Positions 6,505-16,068 of a DNA stretch of 64,000 nucleotides are shown here, piece after piece. Source of the stretch: Sulfurovum sp. NBC37-1 (GTDB lineage: Bacteria; Campylobacterota; Campylobacteria; Campylobacterales; Sulfurovaceae). The notes under the pieces were generated by a model that saw nothing but the letters and a program-made list of their open reading frames with translations, ran no database searches and was not told the DNA's origin. The stretch lies in the NCBI RefSeq assembly GCF_000010345.1, contig NC_009663.1, positions 1,116,001 to 1,180,000 on the forward strand. Reading direction: 5' to 3'. Position numbers and translations under genes: made by a program. Each line of letters opens with the position of its first letter. The stretch's first letter is position 1.

Positions 6505-7851
6505 ATGTCATCCAAAAGAGAAAAAGAGAAACTCAAGTTCAAGCGGTCTGATATTACCTTCGATGATGTAGTGGGACATAAAGAGGTCAAGAAGAGACTC
6601 CGGTCTATCATTAAGATCATACAGGACCCCGAAAAGCTGAAGGACTTCGATATACCGCTGCCCAGAGGTGCGCTGCTGTACGGTCCGCCAAGTATAGGCA
6701 AGAGCATGCTTGCAAAGGCTTTCATTCATGAGGCGGGCTTTTCGTATCTGGAGATCTCGGGATCAAAACTGTTTGAACTCGACCATATCAAGGAAGTATA
6801 TGACCTTGCCTCACGGCATGCTCCCAGTGTCGTTCTTCTCGAAGATATCGATATCAAAGGTGTCCTGCAGGGGACCATTACGAATGTATCGTTCTCCGAT
6901 ATCGCCAAAGTGATCGAATCGTCTGAGCCTACGGTCTTTACAATCGCAACGGCAGAATCACTGGATGATGTCGATCCCGTACTGACCGCGCCTCAGAAAC
7001 TTGATTTCCTCATCGAGGTATCCAAGCTCGACAAAGATGCGAGGAAGTTCTTTATCGAGAAGATACTCGAAAAACCGCATGACCCGAAGATCAACGTGGA
7101 CCGTATTGTCCGTTATATCACCGGGATGAGCGCGATGGAACTCGACAGGCTGGGGAGAATGGCGGCACTGAATGTCATAGAAGAGGACAAGAAGTGGATT
7201 ACCGAGGATATTCTTATCGAGCAGATAAACATCATCAAGTACGGACACAAGATCGAAACGCAGATGGTCAAGAACCTGGAAGAGGAACTCAAAATGACCG
7301 CCTATCATGAAGCGGCACATGCTGTACTCTCCTGCATTCTGATGCCGCAGGTAAAAATAGAACAGGTCACGATCTCACGTCGGAGCAAAATGCTCGGATT
7401 CGTTTCATACAATGCGGAAGATGAATACTCCAACATTACCAAAGAAGAGATCTTCAATGATGTCTGTGTCCTGATGGCCGGGCGTATGTCAAAGATCGTG
7501 AAGGCCGGTGAGGAAAAGATGGACAGTGGTGCCGTGAATGATCTCTCCCAGGCATCGGTGAATATCTATGCAGCGCTTACCACGCTGGGGATGGACAAAG
7601 AACTGGGATTGATCAACATTGAATCTATTGCAATGATGGCTGATGATTTCCTGGCGGCGAAGATAGAAGAACGGTTCATGCACTGGATCAATGTGGCAAG
7701 AGAACGGACAGAAGCGCTGGTAAGGGAACATTGGGATAAAATAGAAAAACTGGCGCTTCAGCTGATCGAGAAGGAGATCGTTGAAGAGGAAGAGCTGTTG
7801 AAGATCGTCGGAAAAGTAAAGCGTTCTTATCCGATCCCGGCTTCTCTATAG
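6505..7851 (+). CDS. Soluble FtsH-like AAA/M41 zinc-peptidase homolog with degenerate ATPase
   Basis: About 448 residues that align with FtsH from just before the AAA module to the protease end, but with no N-terminal membrane segments. Residues are counted from a GTG two codons before the chosen ATG; the ATG has GGGG at good spacing. The P-loop is GPPSIGKS (62-69) instead of GPPGTGKT; Walker B reads VVLLEDID; the second region of homology reads AESLDDVDPVLTAPQKLDF, so the asparagine sensor and both arginine fingers are lost. The protease half is intact: HEAAH with His270, Glu271 and His274, and Asp348 in GAVNDLSQA as third zinc ligand. It may be an ATP-independent or regulatory M41 protease, or a partner of the true FtsH. 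It lies nine bases before trmH. Confidence 0.88.
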   Translation: MSSKREKEKLKFKRSDITFDDVVGHKEVKKRLRSIIKIIQDPEKLKDFDIPLPRGALLYGPPSIGKSMLAKAFIHEAGFSYLEISGSKLFELDHIKEVYDLASRHAPSVVLLEDIDIKGVLQGTITNVSFSDIAKVIESSEPTVFTIATAESLDDVDPVLTAPQKLDFLIEVSKLDKDARKFFIEKILEKPHDPKINVDRIVRYITGMSAMELDRLGRMAALNVIEEDKKWITEDILIEQINIIKYGHKIETQMVKNLEEELKMTAYHEAAHAVLSCILMPQVKIEQVTISRRSKMLGFVSYNAEDEYSNITKEEIFNDVCVLMAGRMSKIVKAGEEKMDSGAVNDLSQASVNIYAALTTLGMDKELGLINIESIAMMADDFLAAKIEERFMHWINVARERTEALVREHWDKIEKLALQLIEKEIVEEEELLKIVGKVKRSYPIPASL

Positions 7852-7859
7852 GAGTCAAT

Positions 7860-8510
7860 ATGAAAGAGGAGCGGCGTGTCCGATCGAGTCAGGAGCGTAT
7901 AGACCGCATCGATCAGATACTCTGCTGTAAACAGCCTACACTCAAAGTCATGCTCGATGACGTTCACAGTTCCCAGAACCTTTCGGCCATTCTCCGTACC
8001 TGCGATGCCGTAGGGGTACAGCATCTATATTACACGACATCAGACAACAGGGATCTTCGTATCCACAAGACCATTACCCAGGGAGCACACCGTTGGGTGG
8101 AACGTACCCGAATAAGTACAGAAGAGCAAAGAGTGTTTCTTCAGAAGAAGCAGAAAGAGGGGTATCAGGTTGTTGTGACCCATTTAGAAGAGAGGGCTGT
8201 TCCTTTCAGAGAAGTAGATTACACAAAGCCGACGATCATCGTGATGGGGAATGAAAAGGATGGTGTTTCTTCAGAAACAGTTGAGCTGGCCGATACGGTG
8301 ATCATCATCCCCATGCAGGGTATGGTCCAAAGCCTCAATGTCTCTGTCGCTGCGGCACTCATACTCTATGAGGCAGAGCGGCAGTTGGCGGAGGCAGGCA
8401 AGTATGATACACCGCAGCTCTCAAAAGAGGAAAGGGAGAAGATCAAGAGTGGGTGGCTCTATCGTGACAATATCGCCAGGAGAAGCAAAGGGAAGATACC
8501 GCTAAGGTGA
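7860..8510 (+). CDS. trmH: tRNA (guanosine-18-2'-O)-methyltransferase
   Basis: A 216-residue SpoU/SPOUT methyltransferase. It has the three motifs of the knotted fold: DVHSSQNLSAILRTCDAVGV (Asn and Arg of motif 1), IIVMGNEKDGVS (motif 2) and IIIPMQGMVQSLNVSVAAALILYE (motif 3). The C-terminal extension with EEREKIKSGWLYRD is typical of TrmH, which methylates G18 in the tRNA D-loop, and not of the longer RlmB. It starts nine bases after the FtsH-like gene and is probably co-transcribed with it. Confidence 0.9.
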   Translation: MKEERRVRSSQERIDRIDQILCCKQPTLKVMLDDVHSSQNLSAILRTCDAVGVQHLYYTTSDNRDLRIHKTITQGAHRWVERTRISTEEQRVFLQKKQKEGYQVVVTHLEERAVPFREVDYTKPTIIVMGNEKDGVSSETVELADTVIIIPMQGMVQSLNVSVAAALILYEAERQLAEAGKYDTPQLSKEEREKIKSGWLYRDNIARRSKGKIPLR

Positions 8511-8564
8511 AGATCATGTCTGTGGTATAATATTTTATCGATTAATAGATTATCGGAGGCAAGC

Positions 8565-9470
8565 GTGAAGATAATACGCAAAAAAGAAAATGCTGTTTCA
8601 ATAGTTAGAGATATCTTGCAGGATCTGCTTGCAGATATCTATGCCTACCGCAAACGTGTGCTGAAAGAGGATGACAATGAAGTGCTGCACCAGTTCAGGA
8701 TTGCAGTGAGACGGTCGGTCGTACTGATGGGGGAGTTCTCATCCATCGATAGAAGCGGCCAGATCCTGGTGCATAGAAAGGCACTTAAAACACTCATCGG
8801 CATCAGTAATACCAAACGTGATCTCGATGTACTGTATGGGCGGATATGCACTTTGAGCGCTGAAGCGGTTTCCCACAACGACGCAGTGAATCTTTTGAAA
8901 AAACAGCTGGAGGAGATGCTGCAAAAGGAGCACAGGAAGATTCTGGAGTATCTTCTAAGCCAAACCTGCAGCGATATTTTACGATCCTGGGAAGCTTACC
9001 TTGGCCGGGAATACTTCAACACTGTTTCAGACAGTGATGTTACAATCAAAAAACTTTCTGACAAAGTAATATACAGACGCTTTTTGAAAATAAAGAAACA
9101 GATCAAAGCACTTGAGCAAAAGCCTGGAAAGACAGAAGAGAAGCTGCATGCACTGCGTATCTCTTACAAAAAGCTTCGTTATCTGCTGGAAACCTTTGCC
9201 GGTCTGTATCGGAAAAAGAAGATGCAAAAACTTCTCAAAGAGATGAAAAAGATCCAGAAGGTGCTGGGTGACTTTCATGACAGTTGCCAGCAGGATGTTT
9301 TACTGGAGCAGTTGCTAAAGATTGAGGAAGATCCGACATTGCGTATCTTTATTTCAGAGGTGCTTCGGCCTGAACTGAAAAAGTATCGGGAAAAAGAGAT
9401 AAAAGAGATCAAAAAACAATTGGAAAGATTCCTGAGAAAAAAGAAGTGCTACAGGAAGCTTTTCCGTTAA
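8565..9470 (+). CDS. CHAD domain protein
   Basis: A 301-residue all-helical protein, strongly basic, with the conserved histidines and arginines of CHAD domains: VLHQFRIAVRRSV near the start, SNTKRDLDVL, LHALRISYKKLRYLLETF in the middle and VLGDFHDSCQQ later. CHAD domains bind inorganic polyphosphate. The GTG start follows GGAGG. No CYTH triphosphatase domain is fused or adjacent. It converges on upp, with five bases between the stops and no visible terminator. Confidence 0.9.
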   Translation: MKIIRKKENAVSIVRDILQDLLADIYAYRKRVLKEDDNEVLHQFRIAVRRSVVLMGEFSSIDRSGQILVHRKALKTLIGISNTKRDLDVLYGRICTLSAEAVSHNDAVNLLKKQLEEMLQKEHRKILEYLLSQTCSDILRSWEAYLGREYFNTVSDSDVTIKKLSDKVIYRRFLKIKKQIKALEQKPGKTEEKLHALRISYKKLRYLLETFAGLYRKKKMQKLLKEMKKIQKVLGDFHDSCQQDVLLEQLLKIEEDPTLRIFISEVLRPELKKYREKEIKEIKKQLERFLRKKKCYRKLFR

Positions 9471-9475
9471 AAGTG

Positions 9476-10102
9476 TTAGGCCGGTGTATTATAGGAACGG
9501 TCTCCTGCATCTCCAAGGCCTGGCAGTATGAACTTGTCATCATTGAGCTTTTCGTCTATCTGGGCAATGTAGAGCTCAATATCGGGATGTTTCTGTTTGA
9601 TGATATCCAGTCCCTCCGGAGCACCTATGAGATTGAGGGTAAGGATCTTTTTTGGGGATCGTGTTTTCATAAGGGCAATGGCATCGCAGAGTGAACCTCC
9701 TGTGGCGACCATCGGGTCAACAATAATGACGGTTCTACCTTCACAGCTTTCGGGAACACGGTCATAGTAAAGTACGGACTGATGCGTTTTTTCATCCCGT
9801 TTCATGGCAAGAAAACCGGCTTCGGCTTCCGGAAATATGTTCATAGCGGTTTCCAGCATCGGAAGGCCGGCACGCAGGACAGTGACAAAAAGAAGGTCTT
9901 TCTCTCTCAGGAAGGGAAAACTCTCTTTGCCCTGCCAGGTCTCTATCTCTCTTTCCTCCATGGGCTCATTTGTCAGTGCCTCATAGACCAGGAGGCGTGT
10001 AAGCTCATGAACAATATGACGAAAACGAAATGCATCTGTTTTCGTGTCACGCAAATGGTTCAAAAGAGTTTTTACGACAGGATTTTTCAGTTCATGTATC
10101 AT
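9476..10102 (-). CDS. upp: Uracil phosphoribosyltransferase
   Basis: Converts uracil and PRPP to UMP in pyrimidine salvage. The PRPP-binding loop is VIIVDPMVATGGSL, the uracil-binding end is GAPEGLDIIKQKHPDIELYIAQID, and the protein ends GDAGDRSYNT as the family does. The N-terminal flexible loop has FRFRHIVHELTRLL. The ATG chosen (MIHELKNP) has GGGG eight bases upstream; a TTG four codons earlier is in frame but less likely. Length is about 208 residues, normal for Upp. Confidence 0.95.
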   Translation of the reverse strand: MIHELKNPVVKTLLNHLRDTKTDAFRFRHIVHELTRLLVYEALTNEPMEEREIETWQGKESFPFLREKDLLFVTVLRAGLPMLETAMNIFPEAEAGFLAMKRDEKTHQSVLYYDRVPESCEGRTVIIVDPMVATGGSLCDAIALMKTRSPKKILTLNLIGAPEGLDIIKQKHPDIELYIAQIDEKLNDDKFILPGLGDAGDRSYNTPA

Positions 10103-10170
10103 TGTGATCCCCAATTGGATATTTGTAATTATTTATTATAGCATTTCTTTTAAGGATTATAGACGAATTC

Positions 10171-10239
10171 CCAAATCCAGAACCAAATCCAGAATTTGGA
10201 TTTTTGGATCTGCAGGAGTATACCGGGAATATATTCCCG
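10171..10239. repeat. 12-bp tandem repeat and 16-bp palindrome between sorB and upp
   Basis: CCAAATCCAGAA occurs twice in tandem (10171-10194), followed by more TTTGGAT-like blocks on the other side (TTTGGATTTTTGGAT). Thirty bases on is the perfect palindrome CGGGAATATATTCCCG (10224-10239). The stretch lies downstream of sorB and upstream of upp on the same strand. It could end sorAB transcription or hold an operator for upp; no T-run follows the palindrome. Confidence 0.5.
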
Positions 10240-10254
10240 ATACAGAAGAAAGGT

Positions 10255-10572
10255 TTACTGCTCCTTACCGTTCCCATAGTGTTGAAAGAGATAGTCTTCA
10301 ATAGTTTTGGTGTCTTTGTCGCTGATTGGTGCTTTGAAGTGGATGATCATTTTATCGATTTTTCCTTTCCAGAACGCTCTGGACTGTCTTCCCTGGTTGA
10401 TAATATAGCCAAAGGAATGGCACATAAGACAGTTCGCCTGAACGGCATCAAACCCTTTTCCCATTTTGATCGGGAAAGCCATGTACGGGACTTCGATCTT
10501 CTCTTTGACCTGTGCCATCAACGGTGTGGCCGCGAGCAGTGTTGTGATAATTAGTTTTTTGATTGCAGTCAT
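10255..10572 (-). CDS. sorB: Sulfite dehydrogenase cytochrome c subunit (SorB-like)
   Basis: About 105 residues, starting at the ATG that gives an N-terminal signal peptide (AIKKLIITTLLAATPLMA). One haem-binding CxxCH is at Cys48-Cys51-His52 (NCLMCH), in a short mono-haem cytochrome. The start is 11 bases after the SorA-like stop, the classic sorAB layout; SorB takes electrons from the molybdenum subunit and passes them to the respiratory chain in the periplasm. A longer in-frame extension upstream would overlap sorA and is not believed. Confidence 0.85.
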   Translation of the reverse strand: MTAIKKLIITTLLAATPLMAQVKEKIEVPYMAFPIKMGKGFDAVQANCLMCHSFGYIINQGRQSRAFWKGKIDKMIIHFKAPISDKDTKTIEDYLFQHYGNGKEQ

Positions 10573-10583
10573 TCCTCGATCCT

Positions 10584-11789
10584 TTATACGACTTCTACAG
10601 TAACGACATCGATACCGTTGTATTTGTAACCGCCATGGTTCCATTTAATATCTTTTGAAAGTGGTTGTGCTTCACCGAGTTTATTGATCGCTTTTGCCAT
10701 GATCTCCATTTTTCCGAGTGTATGCGGTTTGAAACCGTAACGGAACGTTCTGTAGGCATATCGACCGAGTTTTCCGCTGTCAAGTATGGCTTTGTCCCAT
10801 GTCTTGCTGCCATCAAGAGAGATTTGTACCTCTTTGATACCTGCACCGCCGTCAAAGGCAACACCGCGTATCACGGCCTGTGACTTCAGTGTCAGCTTTG
10901 CACCGTTAGACGGGTAGCCAATGACGGATTTGACGTTCATTTTGTAGATCGGCTTGGTTTTCGGGAATTTTTTCTCAGGTGTTTCACATTCGCATTCATT
11001 GTCCGGTACGACATAGGCGTGGTCCATAAAAAAGAGTTTCTGGTATTTGTCCGTAACGGTGATGTTGTCGATCATTTTGATCCAGCTGTCCGAGTAGACA
11101 CCGGGAATAACGAGTCTTACAGGGAATCCGTTCAGGTAAGGCAGGTCTTCGCCGTTCATCTGGTAGGCAATGATGACGTGATCATCGAGCTCATCGAGAT
11201 GAAGTTCACGAATAAAGTTGGGTGTTTCATAATAGGCGGCTTTTTCGCTTCCGCGTACCGCAAGCCATTCCGCTCCTTTTTTGACTCCGGCTCTGTCGAG
11301 GATGTCACGCAGTCTGACACCCTTCCACATCGCACATCCCATGGCACCGCTACCCCACTGTATACCGCCGGCAGTCGGTGTAAATGCAGAACGGCTGTTA
11401 CCTCCGCATTGAAGTACTGCGGCAACGTCTACCTGCTCGTAGTCTTCTTTGAGCTCTTTGAGAGAGATCTTGAGTTCCTTGTTGACCATACCGTTGACAG
11501 AGATAGTAAATTTGTCCATATCGATATAGGTCGGGATATCGGGCATATGCCAGCGTACAAAAAACTGATCATTGGGTGTCAGTGCACAGGTAAAAACCTC
11601 TCGTGGAGTCTCAAGCAGTGGTGGTCTGTCCGAGAAAGTGATGAGAGGACGCTTTTCAGGAAAAGTGACATCTCCTATTTTTCTGTTACTGATGGGCTGG
11701 TGTGTTTCACCTGCTTTAAGGGTAGAGGTACCCAGTGCGGCTGCGCCGGCAGTTACTGCTGCCTTTTTAAAAAAATCTCTTCTTTCCAT
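10584..11789 (-). CDS. sorA: Sulfite dehydrogenase molybdopterin subunit (SorA-like)
   Basis: A sulfite oxidase family protein of about 401 residues. It starts with the twin-arginine signal MERRDFFKKA and an Ala-rich hydrophobic stretch, so it folds in the cytoplasm and is exported. The molybdenum-binding Cys128 is in VLQCGGNSRSAF; the molybdopterin domain is followed by a C-terminal dimerisation domain (VIRGVAFDGGAGIKEVQISLD). With SorB it oxidises sulfite to sulfate in the periplasm, fitting a sulfur-oxidising lifestyle. The family also includes YedY-type proteins, but the fused Mo-co dimerisation domain and the cytochrome neighbour favour SorA. Confidence 0.9.
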   Translation of the reverse strand: MERRDFFKKAAVTAGAAALGTSTLKAGETHQPISNRKIGDVTFPEKRPLITFSDRPPLLETPREVFTCALTPNDQFFVRWHMPDIPTYIDMDKFTISVNGMVNKELKISLKELKEDYEQVDVAAVLQCGGNSRSAFTPTAGGIQWGSGAMGCAMWKGVRLRDILDRAGVKKGAEWLAVRGSEKAAYYETPNFIRELHLDELDDHVIIAYQMNGEDLPYLNGFPVRLVIPGVYSDSWIKMIDNITVTDKYQKLFFMDHAYVVPDNECECETPEKKFPKTKPIYKMNVKSVIGYPSNGAKLTLKSQAVIRGVAFDGGAGIKEVQISLDGSKTWDKAILDSGKLGRYAYRTFRYGFKPHTLGKMEIMAKAINKLGEAQPLSKDIKWNHGGYKYNGIDVVTVEVV

Positions 11790-11905
11790 AAAAAACCTTA
11801 TTGTTGGGAAGTGGGTATATAACCGGAGTGAGCGGTTACTCATGGAATGATTATGCTTTTTGAAAGCTTAATAGGGACTGAAAAAGCATATATTACACTT
11901 CATAC

Positions 11906-12271
11906 TTATCTTATCAAGCTATTCAGCTCCTGACAAAAATTATCAAAAGAGGGGAGCTTCATTGTAGTTTCTCTCTGTTTGTCTCCCCACATCGGTTCAG
12001 GGAAGTAACTGTCTTCTTTGAATCGTGCCATGATGTGCCAGTGTACATGCGGCAGATAGTTCCCGAAAGAAGCGATATTGATTTTTTCAGGACTGTAATA
12101 ATCGATCATCGCTTTCTCTATGATATCCAGAAAGTCATAGATCTCAAACTTGATCTCAGAAGGTACTTCGCTCATCTCTTTGTAGGGGTGTTGGGTGAAG
12201 ATCTTGAGCCAGGGTATTTCACTTTCTTCCGTTTCGATGCGGATATTTTTGTTTTCATAGATGACAGACAT
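11906..12271 (-). CDS. HIT family protein
   Basis: A 121-residue histidine-triad-like protein with the motif LPHVHWHIMAR (His-x-His-x-His). HIT proteins hydrolyse or transfer nucleotidyl groups. The long N-terminus (IPWLKIFTQHPYKEMSEVP) matches a bacterial HIT subgroup seen in proteobacteria. The ATG overlaps the stop of the upstream Sua5/YrdC gene (TGATG), so the pair is translationally coupled. Confidence 0.85.
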   Translation of the reverse strand: MSVIYENKNIRIETEESEIPWLKIFTQHPYKEMSEVPSEIKFEIYDFLDIIEKAMIDYYSPEKINIASFGNYLPHVHWHIMARFKEDSYFPEPMWGDKQRETTMKLPSFDNFCQELNSLIR

Positions 12272-12711
12272 CAGCGTATCCTTTGTAGTGTATGTTTTCC
12301 AAGTTTATAGATGATGGAGGGTTTCTTTTTGATCTTAAGTGGCGTGACGATAACATCAGCAGCTTCTTTGGCAAAGATCTCATCATACGGTTGACCGCTT
12401 AGGTTTGCAGAAGTAGTGTACGCCCATTGCAGACGGTTGAGAAGCAATAGGTGATGTGTGTCTCTGATTACACGGTATGAATGTCCGTCAGGCATGATGA
12501 ACGTACTTTTCCTTGCGCGTCTGACTCTGTTTTTATGACTAGAGGGAATACGTGTGAATGTTTTGAGCGTTTTGAGTGAATTGACCGCTTTGATGTAATA
12601 TTTGTGGGGAGGGCGCTTCTTGATCTGTGTAAGTCTCTCAGCACTTTGAGAGACAAAACCGATGGTGGTATCGGTCTGGGTGAGAAAAACCAGATGCTTC
12701 AGATCTTTCAT
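12271..12711 (-). CDS. Short Sua5/YciO/YrdC family protein
   Basis: About 146 residues beginning MKDLKHLVFLTQTDTTIGF, which resembles the ATP/carbamoyl-binding start of YrdC proteins (normally PTET.YGL). Lys47-48 region IKKRPPHKYYIKAV and the later TTSANLSGQP match the family core. YrdC makes threonylcarbamoyl-AMP for the t6A tRNA modification. This one is shorter than TsaC (about 190 residues) and may be a paralog with a different job. It starts five bases after carB ends; longer in-frame starts overlap carB. Confidence 0.8.
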   Translation of the reverse strand: MKDLKHLVFLTQTDTTIGFVSQSAERLTQIKKRPPHKYYIKAVNSLKTLKTFTRIPSSHKNRVRRARKSTFIMPDGHSYRVIRDTHHLLLLNRLQWAYTTSANLSGQPYDEIFAKEAADVIVTPLKIKKKPSIIYKLGKHTLQRIR

Positions 12712-12716
12712 CACTG

Positions 12717-15700
12717 TTATGCCAGATAATCCTGCAGTGCTTTTGGATCGAGGCATCCGTCCTGGTCTTTAAGCTCTTTGATCGCTAGTGCAGTCGCTTT
12801 CGCAGCTGCCAGCGTGGTGAAATAGGCAACATGGTTCGCAAGTACCGACTGACGGATTGTTTTTGCATCTGCTTTACTCGCCTTGTTGTCAGAGGTATTG
12901 ATCGCCAGTGCGATTTCTTCGTTCTTGATCATATCGTCAATGTTCGGACGGCCTTCAGAGATCTTGAGAACCTTGGTCGATGCTACGCCGGCTGCTTCAA
13001 GCGCTGCATGCGTTCCCGAAGTTGCCACGATCTCAAAGCCGAGATCTGTGAACATTTTACCGATCTCCCCGGCATGCGGTTTATCGATCTCGGTGAGGGA
13101 GATGAAAAGTTTGCCTTCCAGAGGAATGTTGTTCTTGGAAGCGAACTGGGACTTGGCAAAACTCATACCGAAGTTCTCGGAAATACCCATGACTTCACCT
13201 GTGGACTTCATCTCAGGCCCAAGAATGAGATCTGAACCGGGAAGCTTGTTGAAAGGGAATACCGCTTCTTTGACCGCGACATGCCCTTTGAGGTTCGGTT
13301 CCATGATCTTTTTGTCAAAGTTGACGACATTGAAAGTATCGTAGAATTTCAAAGACTCTCTCAGGTCACCCTGGACCATCACTCTTGTAGCCACTTTGGC
13401 AAGCGGTACACCGGTCGCTTTAGAGACGAACGGTACGGTTCTGGAAGCCCTCGGGTTCACCTCGATCAGGTAGATCTCACCTCTGTGAATGGCATACTGG
13501 ATATTGAGCAGTCCGATGACACCCAGATCAAGGGCGATCTCTGCCGTCTGTTCTTTGACTTCCGCAATCAGTTCATCCGAAATGGAGACCGGAGGCAGTG
13601 AACAGGCGGAGTCACCGGAGTGGATACCCGCCTCTTCGATGTGCTGCATGACCGAGCCGATATAGACATCTTTGCCGTCACAGATGGCATCGACATCGAG
13701 TTCAATGGCATTGTCGAGGAATTTGTCGATGAGTACAGGCGCATCGTTGGAGACAGAGACAGCTTCGTCCATATATTCCCTCAGCTCGGCATCGTTATAA
13801 ACCGTTCTCATCCCGCGTCCGCCAAGTACGAAACTTGGCCGTACAAGAACAGGGTAACCGATACGGTTGGCAATGGCCATTGCTTCATCTTTGGCAAAGG
13901 CTGTACCGTTTTCAGGCTGCTTCAGTCCGAGCTCGGTAATGAAGTTGGAGAACAGTTCCCTGTCTTCGGCAAGGTCGATCACTTTTGCCGAAGTCCCGGA
14001 GATCTTCGCACCGATAGCGGTCAGGTTCTTAGCCAGTTTCAGCGGTGTCTGTCCGCCGAAATGAACGATAACCCCATCCGGATTTTCAAGCTCGATGACG
14101 TTTCTTACATGTTCGAAGTCGATCGGCTCGAAATAGAGGATATCGGATGTATCGTAGTCTGTTGAAACGGTTTCGGGGTTACAGTTATACATGATTGACT
14201 TGATACCCATATCTTCAAGGGCGAATGCCGCATGTACACAGCAGTAGTCAAATTCGATACCCTGACCGATACGGTTTGGGCCGCCGCCGATGACGAGGAC
14301 TTTTTTGTCCTCGGATGGAGGATTGATGATGGAGGATGAATGATTGTCAGGCAACTTTGTAATGTTTGTTGTAGAGTAGAGGTAGGGTGTCAGTGCTTTG
14401 AATTCGGCGGCACAGGTATCTACTTCGTTGTACTCCAGTACGATATCCTGTTTTTCCCTGGCATTGTAGACATCGTTCTCAGTGAGGTTAAGGCCCTCTT
14501 TTTTGTTGATTACTTCAGCGATCATGGCATCGGAGAAACCTTCGCTTTTGACCTCTCTGAGTCTTGTGGCATCAGAGAGCAGGGCGATGTCCATCTCTTT
14601 TTCTCTCTGTGCCAACTCTTCAAGCTGGTAAAGGAACCATCTGTCGATCTTACACAGGTCGAAGATCGCATCGACGCTCATGCCGCGTCTAAGTCCTTCA
14701 AAGACATAAAGCATACGTTCGGCATTGGAGCGGCGGATCTCCCTGACCAATGTTTCGCCGTCACACTTGATCTCATTGAAACCGGTCAGACCTGTTTCAA
14801 GTGAACAGAGTGCTTTCTGGAAGGATTCTTTGAACGTTCTTCCCATACTCATGACTTCACCGACAGACTTCATAGCCGTGGTCAGAGTCGAGTCGGCCAT
14901 CGGGAATTTCTCGAAAGTAAATCGCGGCAGTTTGGTCACGATATAGTCGATGACCGGCTCGAAAGAAGCAGGGGTGCCTGTGATGTCATTGGTAATTTCA
15001 TCAAGAGTGAATCCGACAGCCAGAAGTGTAGCGACTTTGGCAATAGGATAACCGGTTGCTTTGGATGCCAGTGCAGAAGAACGGCTCACTCTCGGGTTCA
15101 TTTCGATGACGATCATACGGCCGGTATCCGGGTTGATGGAGAACTGTACGTTCGATCCACCGGTATCGACACCTACTTCCCTGAGGATCTTGAAAGAGGC
15201 ATCTCTCATATGCTGATATTCTTTGTCCGTCAGTGTGAGGGCAGGGGCCATGGTGATGGAGTCACCTGTATGGACACCCATCGGGTCGAAGTTCTCGATG
15301 GAACAGACGATGATGCAGTTATCTGCCCTGTCACGGATGACTTCCATCTCGTACTCTTTCCATCCAAGCAATGATTCTTCGATGAGAATCTCCGAGATAG
15401 GTGATGCTTCAAGGCCGCCTCTAACGATCTCCTTGAACTCATCCATATTATAAGCGACACCCGAACCCCCACCTGCAAGCGTGTAGGAGGCACGGATAAT
15501 GAGTGGGAAGCCAATGTTTTTCGCTGCATCAAGGGCTTCATCCATATTGTAGGCATACTGAGAGATAGGCAGGTCCATACCGATCTTGATCATTGCCTCT
15601 TTGAATTCCTGTCTGTCCTCACCTTTTTTGATGGCTGCCGGGTTGGCCCCAAGGAACTCGACACCTTCAAGCATCCCTTTGTCGTGCATACTCATGGCGA

Positions 15701-15992
15701 CATTCAATGCAGTCTGGCCACCCATTGTAGGCAGAATAGCGTCTACATTCTCTTTTTTGATGATCTTGGCGATTACCTCTTCGTTGATCGGTTCAATATA
15801 AGTACGGTGGGCAAACTCGGGATCGGTCATAATGGTAGCGGGGTTGGAGTTGATGAGAACAACCCTGTATCCGAGCTCTTTAAGCGTCTTTGCCGCCTGG
15901 GTTCCGGAGTAGTCGAATTCGCAGGCTTGTCCAATGACAATAGGTCCTGAACCGATAAGTAAAATTGTTTTGATGTCGTCGCGTTTTGGCAT
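12717..15992 (-). CDS. carB: Carbamoyl-phosphate synthase large subunit
   Basis: A full-length 1091-residue CarB with two homologous synthetase halves. The first opens with [21 protein letters not shown] and the second with [21 protein letters not shown]; each has an ATP-grasp domain (for example [13 protein letters not shown] and [13 protein letters not shown]). The C-terminal allosteric MGS-like domain has [19 protein letters not shown]. It makes carbamoyl phosphate from glutamine-derived ammonia, bicarbonate and ATP for arginine and pyrimidine synthesis; carA is not in the window. A YrdC-HIT pair follows with a five-base gap and is probably in the same transcript. Confidence 0.98.
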   Translation of the reverse strand: MPKRDDIKTILLIGSGPIVIGQACEFDYSGTQAAKTLKELGYRVVLINSNPATIMTDPEFAHRTYIEPINEEVIAKIIKKENVDAILPTMGGQTALNVAMSMHDKGMLEGVEFLGANPAAIKKGEDRQEFKEAMIKIGMDLPISQYAYNMDEALDAAKNIGFPLIIRASYTLAGGGSGVAYNMDEFKEIVRGGLEASPISEILIEESLLGWKEYEMEVIRDRADNCIIVCSIENFDPMGVHTGDSITMAPALTLTDKEYQHMRDASFKILREVGVDTGGSNVQFSINPDTGRMIVIEMNPRVSRSSALASKATGYPIAKVATLLAVGFTLDEITNDITGTPASFEPVIDYIVTKLPRFTFEKFPMADSTLTTAMKSVGEVMSMGRTFKESFQKALCSLETGLTGFNEIKCDGETLVREIRRSNAERMLYVFEGLRRGMSVDAIFDLCKIDRWFLYQLEELAQREKEMDIALLSDATRLREVKSEGFSDAMIAEVINKKEGLNLTENDVYNAREKQDIVLEYNEVDTCAAEFKALTPYLYSTTNITKLPDNHSSSIINPPSEDKKVLVIGGGPNRIGQGIEFDYCCVHAAFALEDMGIKSIMYNCNPETVSTDYDTSDILYFEPIDFEHVRNVIELENPDGVIVHFGGQTPLKLAKNLTAIGAKISGTSAKVIDLAEDRELFSNFITELGLKQPENGTAFAKDEAMAIANRIGYPVLVRPSFVLGGRGMRTVYNDAELREYMDEAVSVSNDAPVLIDKFLDNAIELDVDAICDGKDVYIGSVMQHIEEAGIHSGDSACSLPPVSISDELIAEVKEQTAEIALDLGVIGLLNIQYAIHRGEIYLIEVNPRASRTVPFVSKATGVPLAKVATRVMVQGDLRESLKFYDTFNVVNFDKKIMEPNLKGHVAVKEAVFPFNKLPGSDLILGPEMKSTGEVMGISENFGMSFAKSQFASKNNIPLEGKLFISLTEIDKPHAGEIGKMFTDLGFEIVATSGTHAALEAAGVASTKVLKISEGRPNIDDMIKNEEIALAINTSDNKASKADAKTIRQSVLANHVAYFTTLAAAKATALAIKELKDQDGCLDPKALQDYLA

Positions 15993-16040
15993 GGAGAGAT
16001 ACCTTTGATTTTTAGTTTAATATTATAGTAGAAAGAGGCA

Positions 16041-16068
16041 AAAAATGCCCTTAATAAAGGGCATTTTT
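16041..16068. terminator. Rho-independent terminator after mreC (works both ways)
   Basis: AAAAATGCCC, an eight-base loop, then GGGCATTTTT: a 10-bp perfect stem with A and T runs on the two sides. It overlaps the last bases of mreC and separates the fabZ-mreC operon from the carB promoter. Confidence 0.85.

Noticed and set aside
11019-11822. 267-residue plus-strand frame
   Set aside because: Antisense to sorA with its Tat signal and molybdenum Cys.
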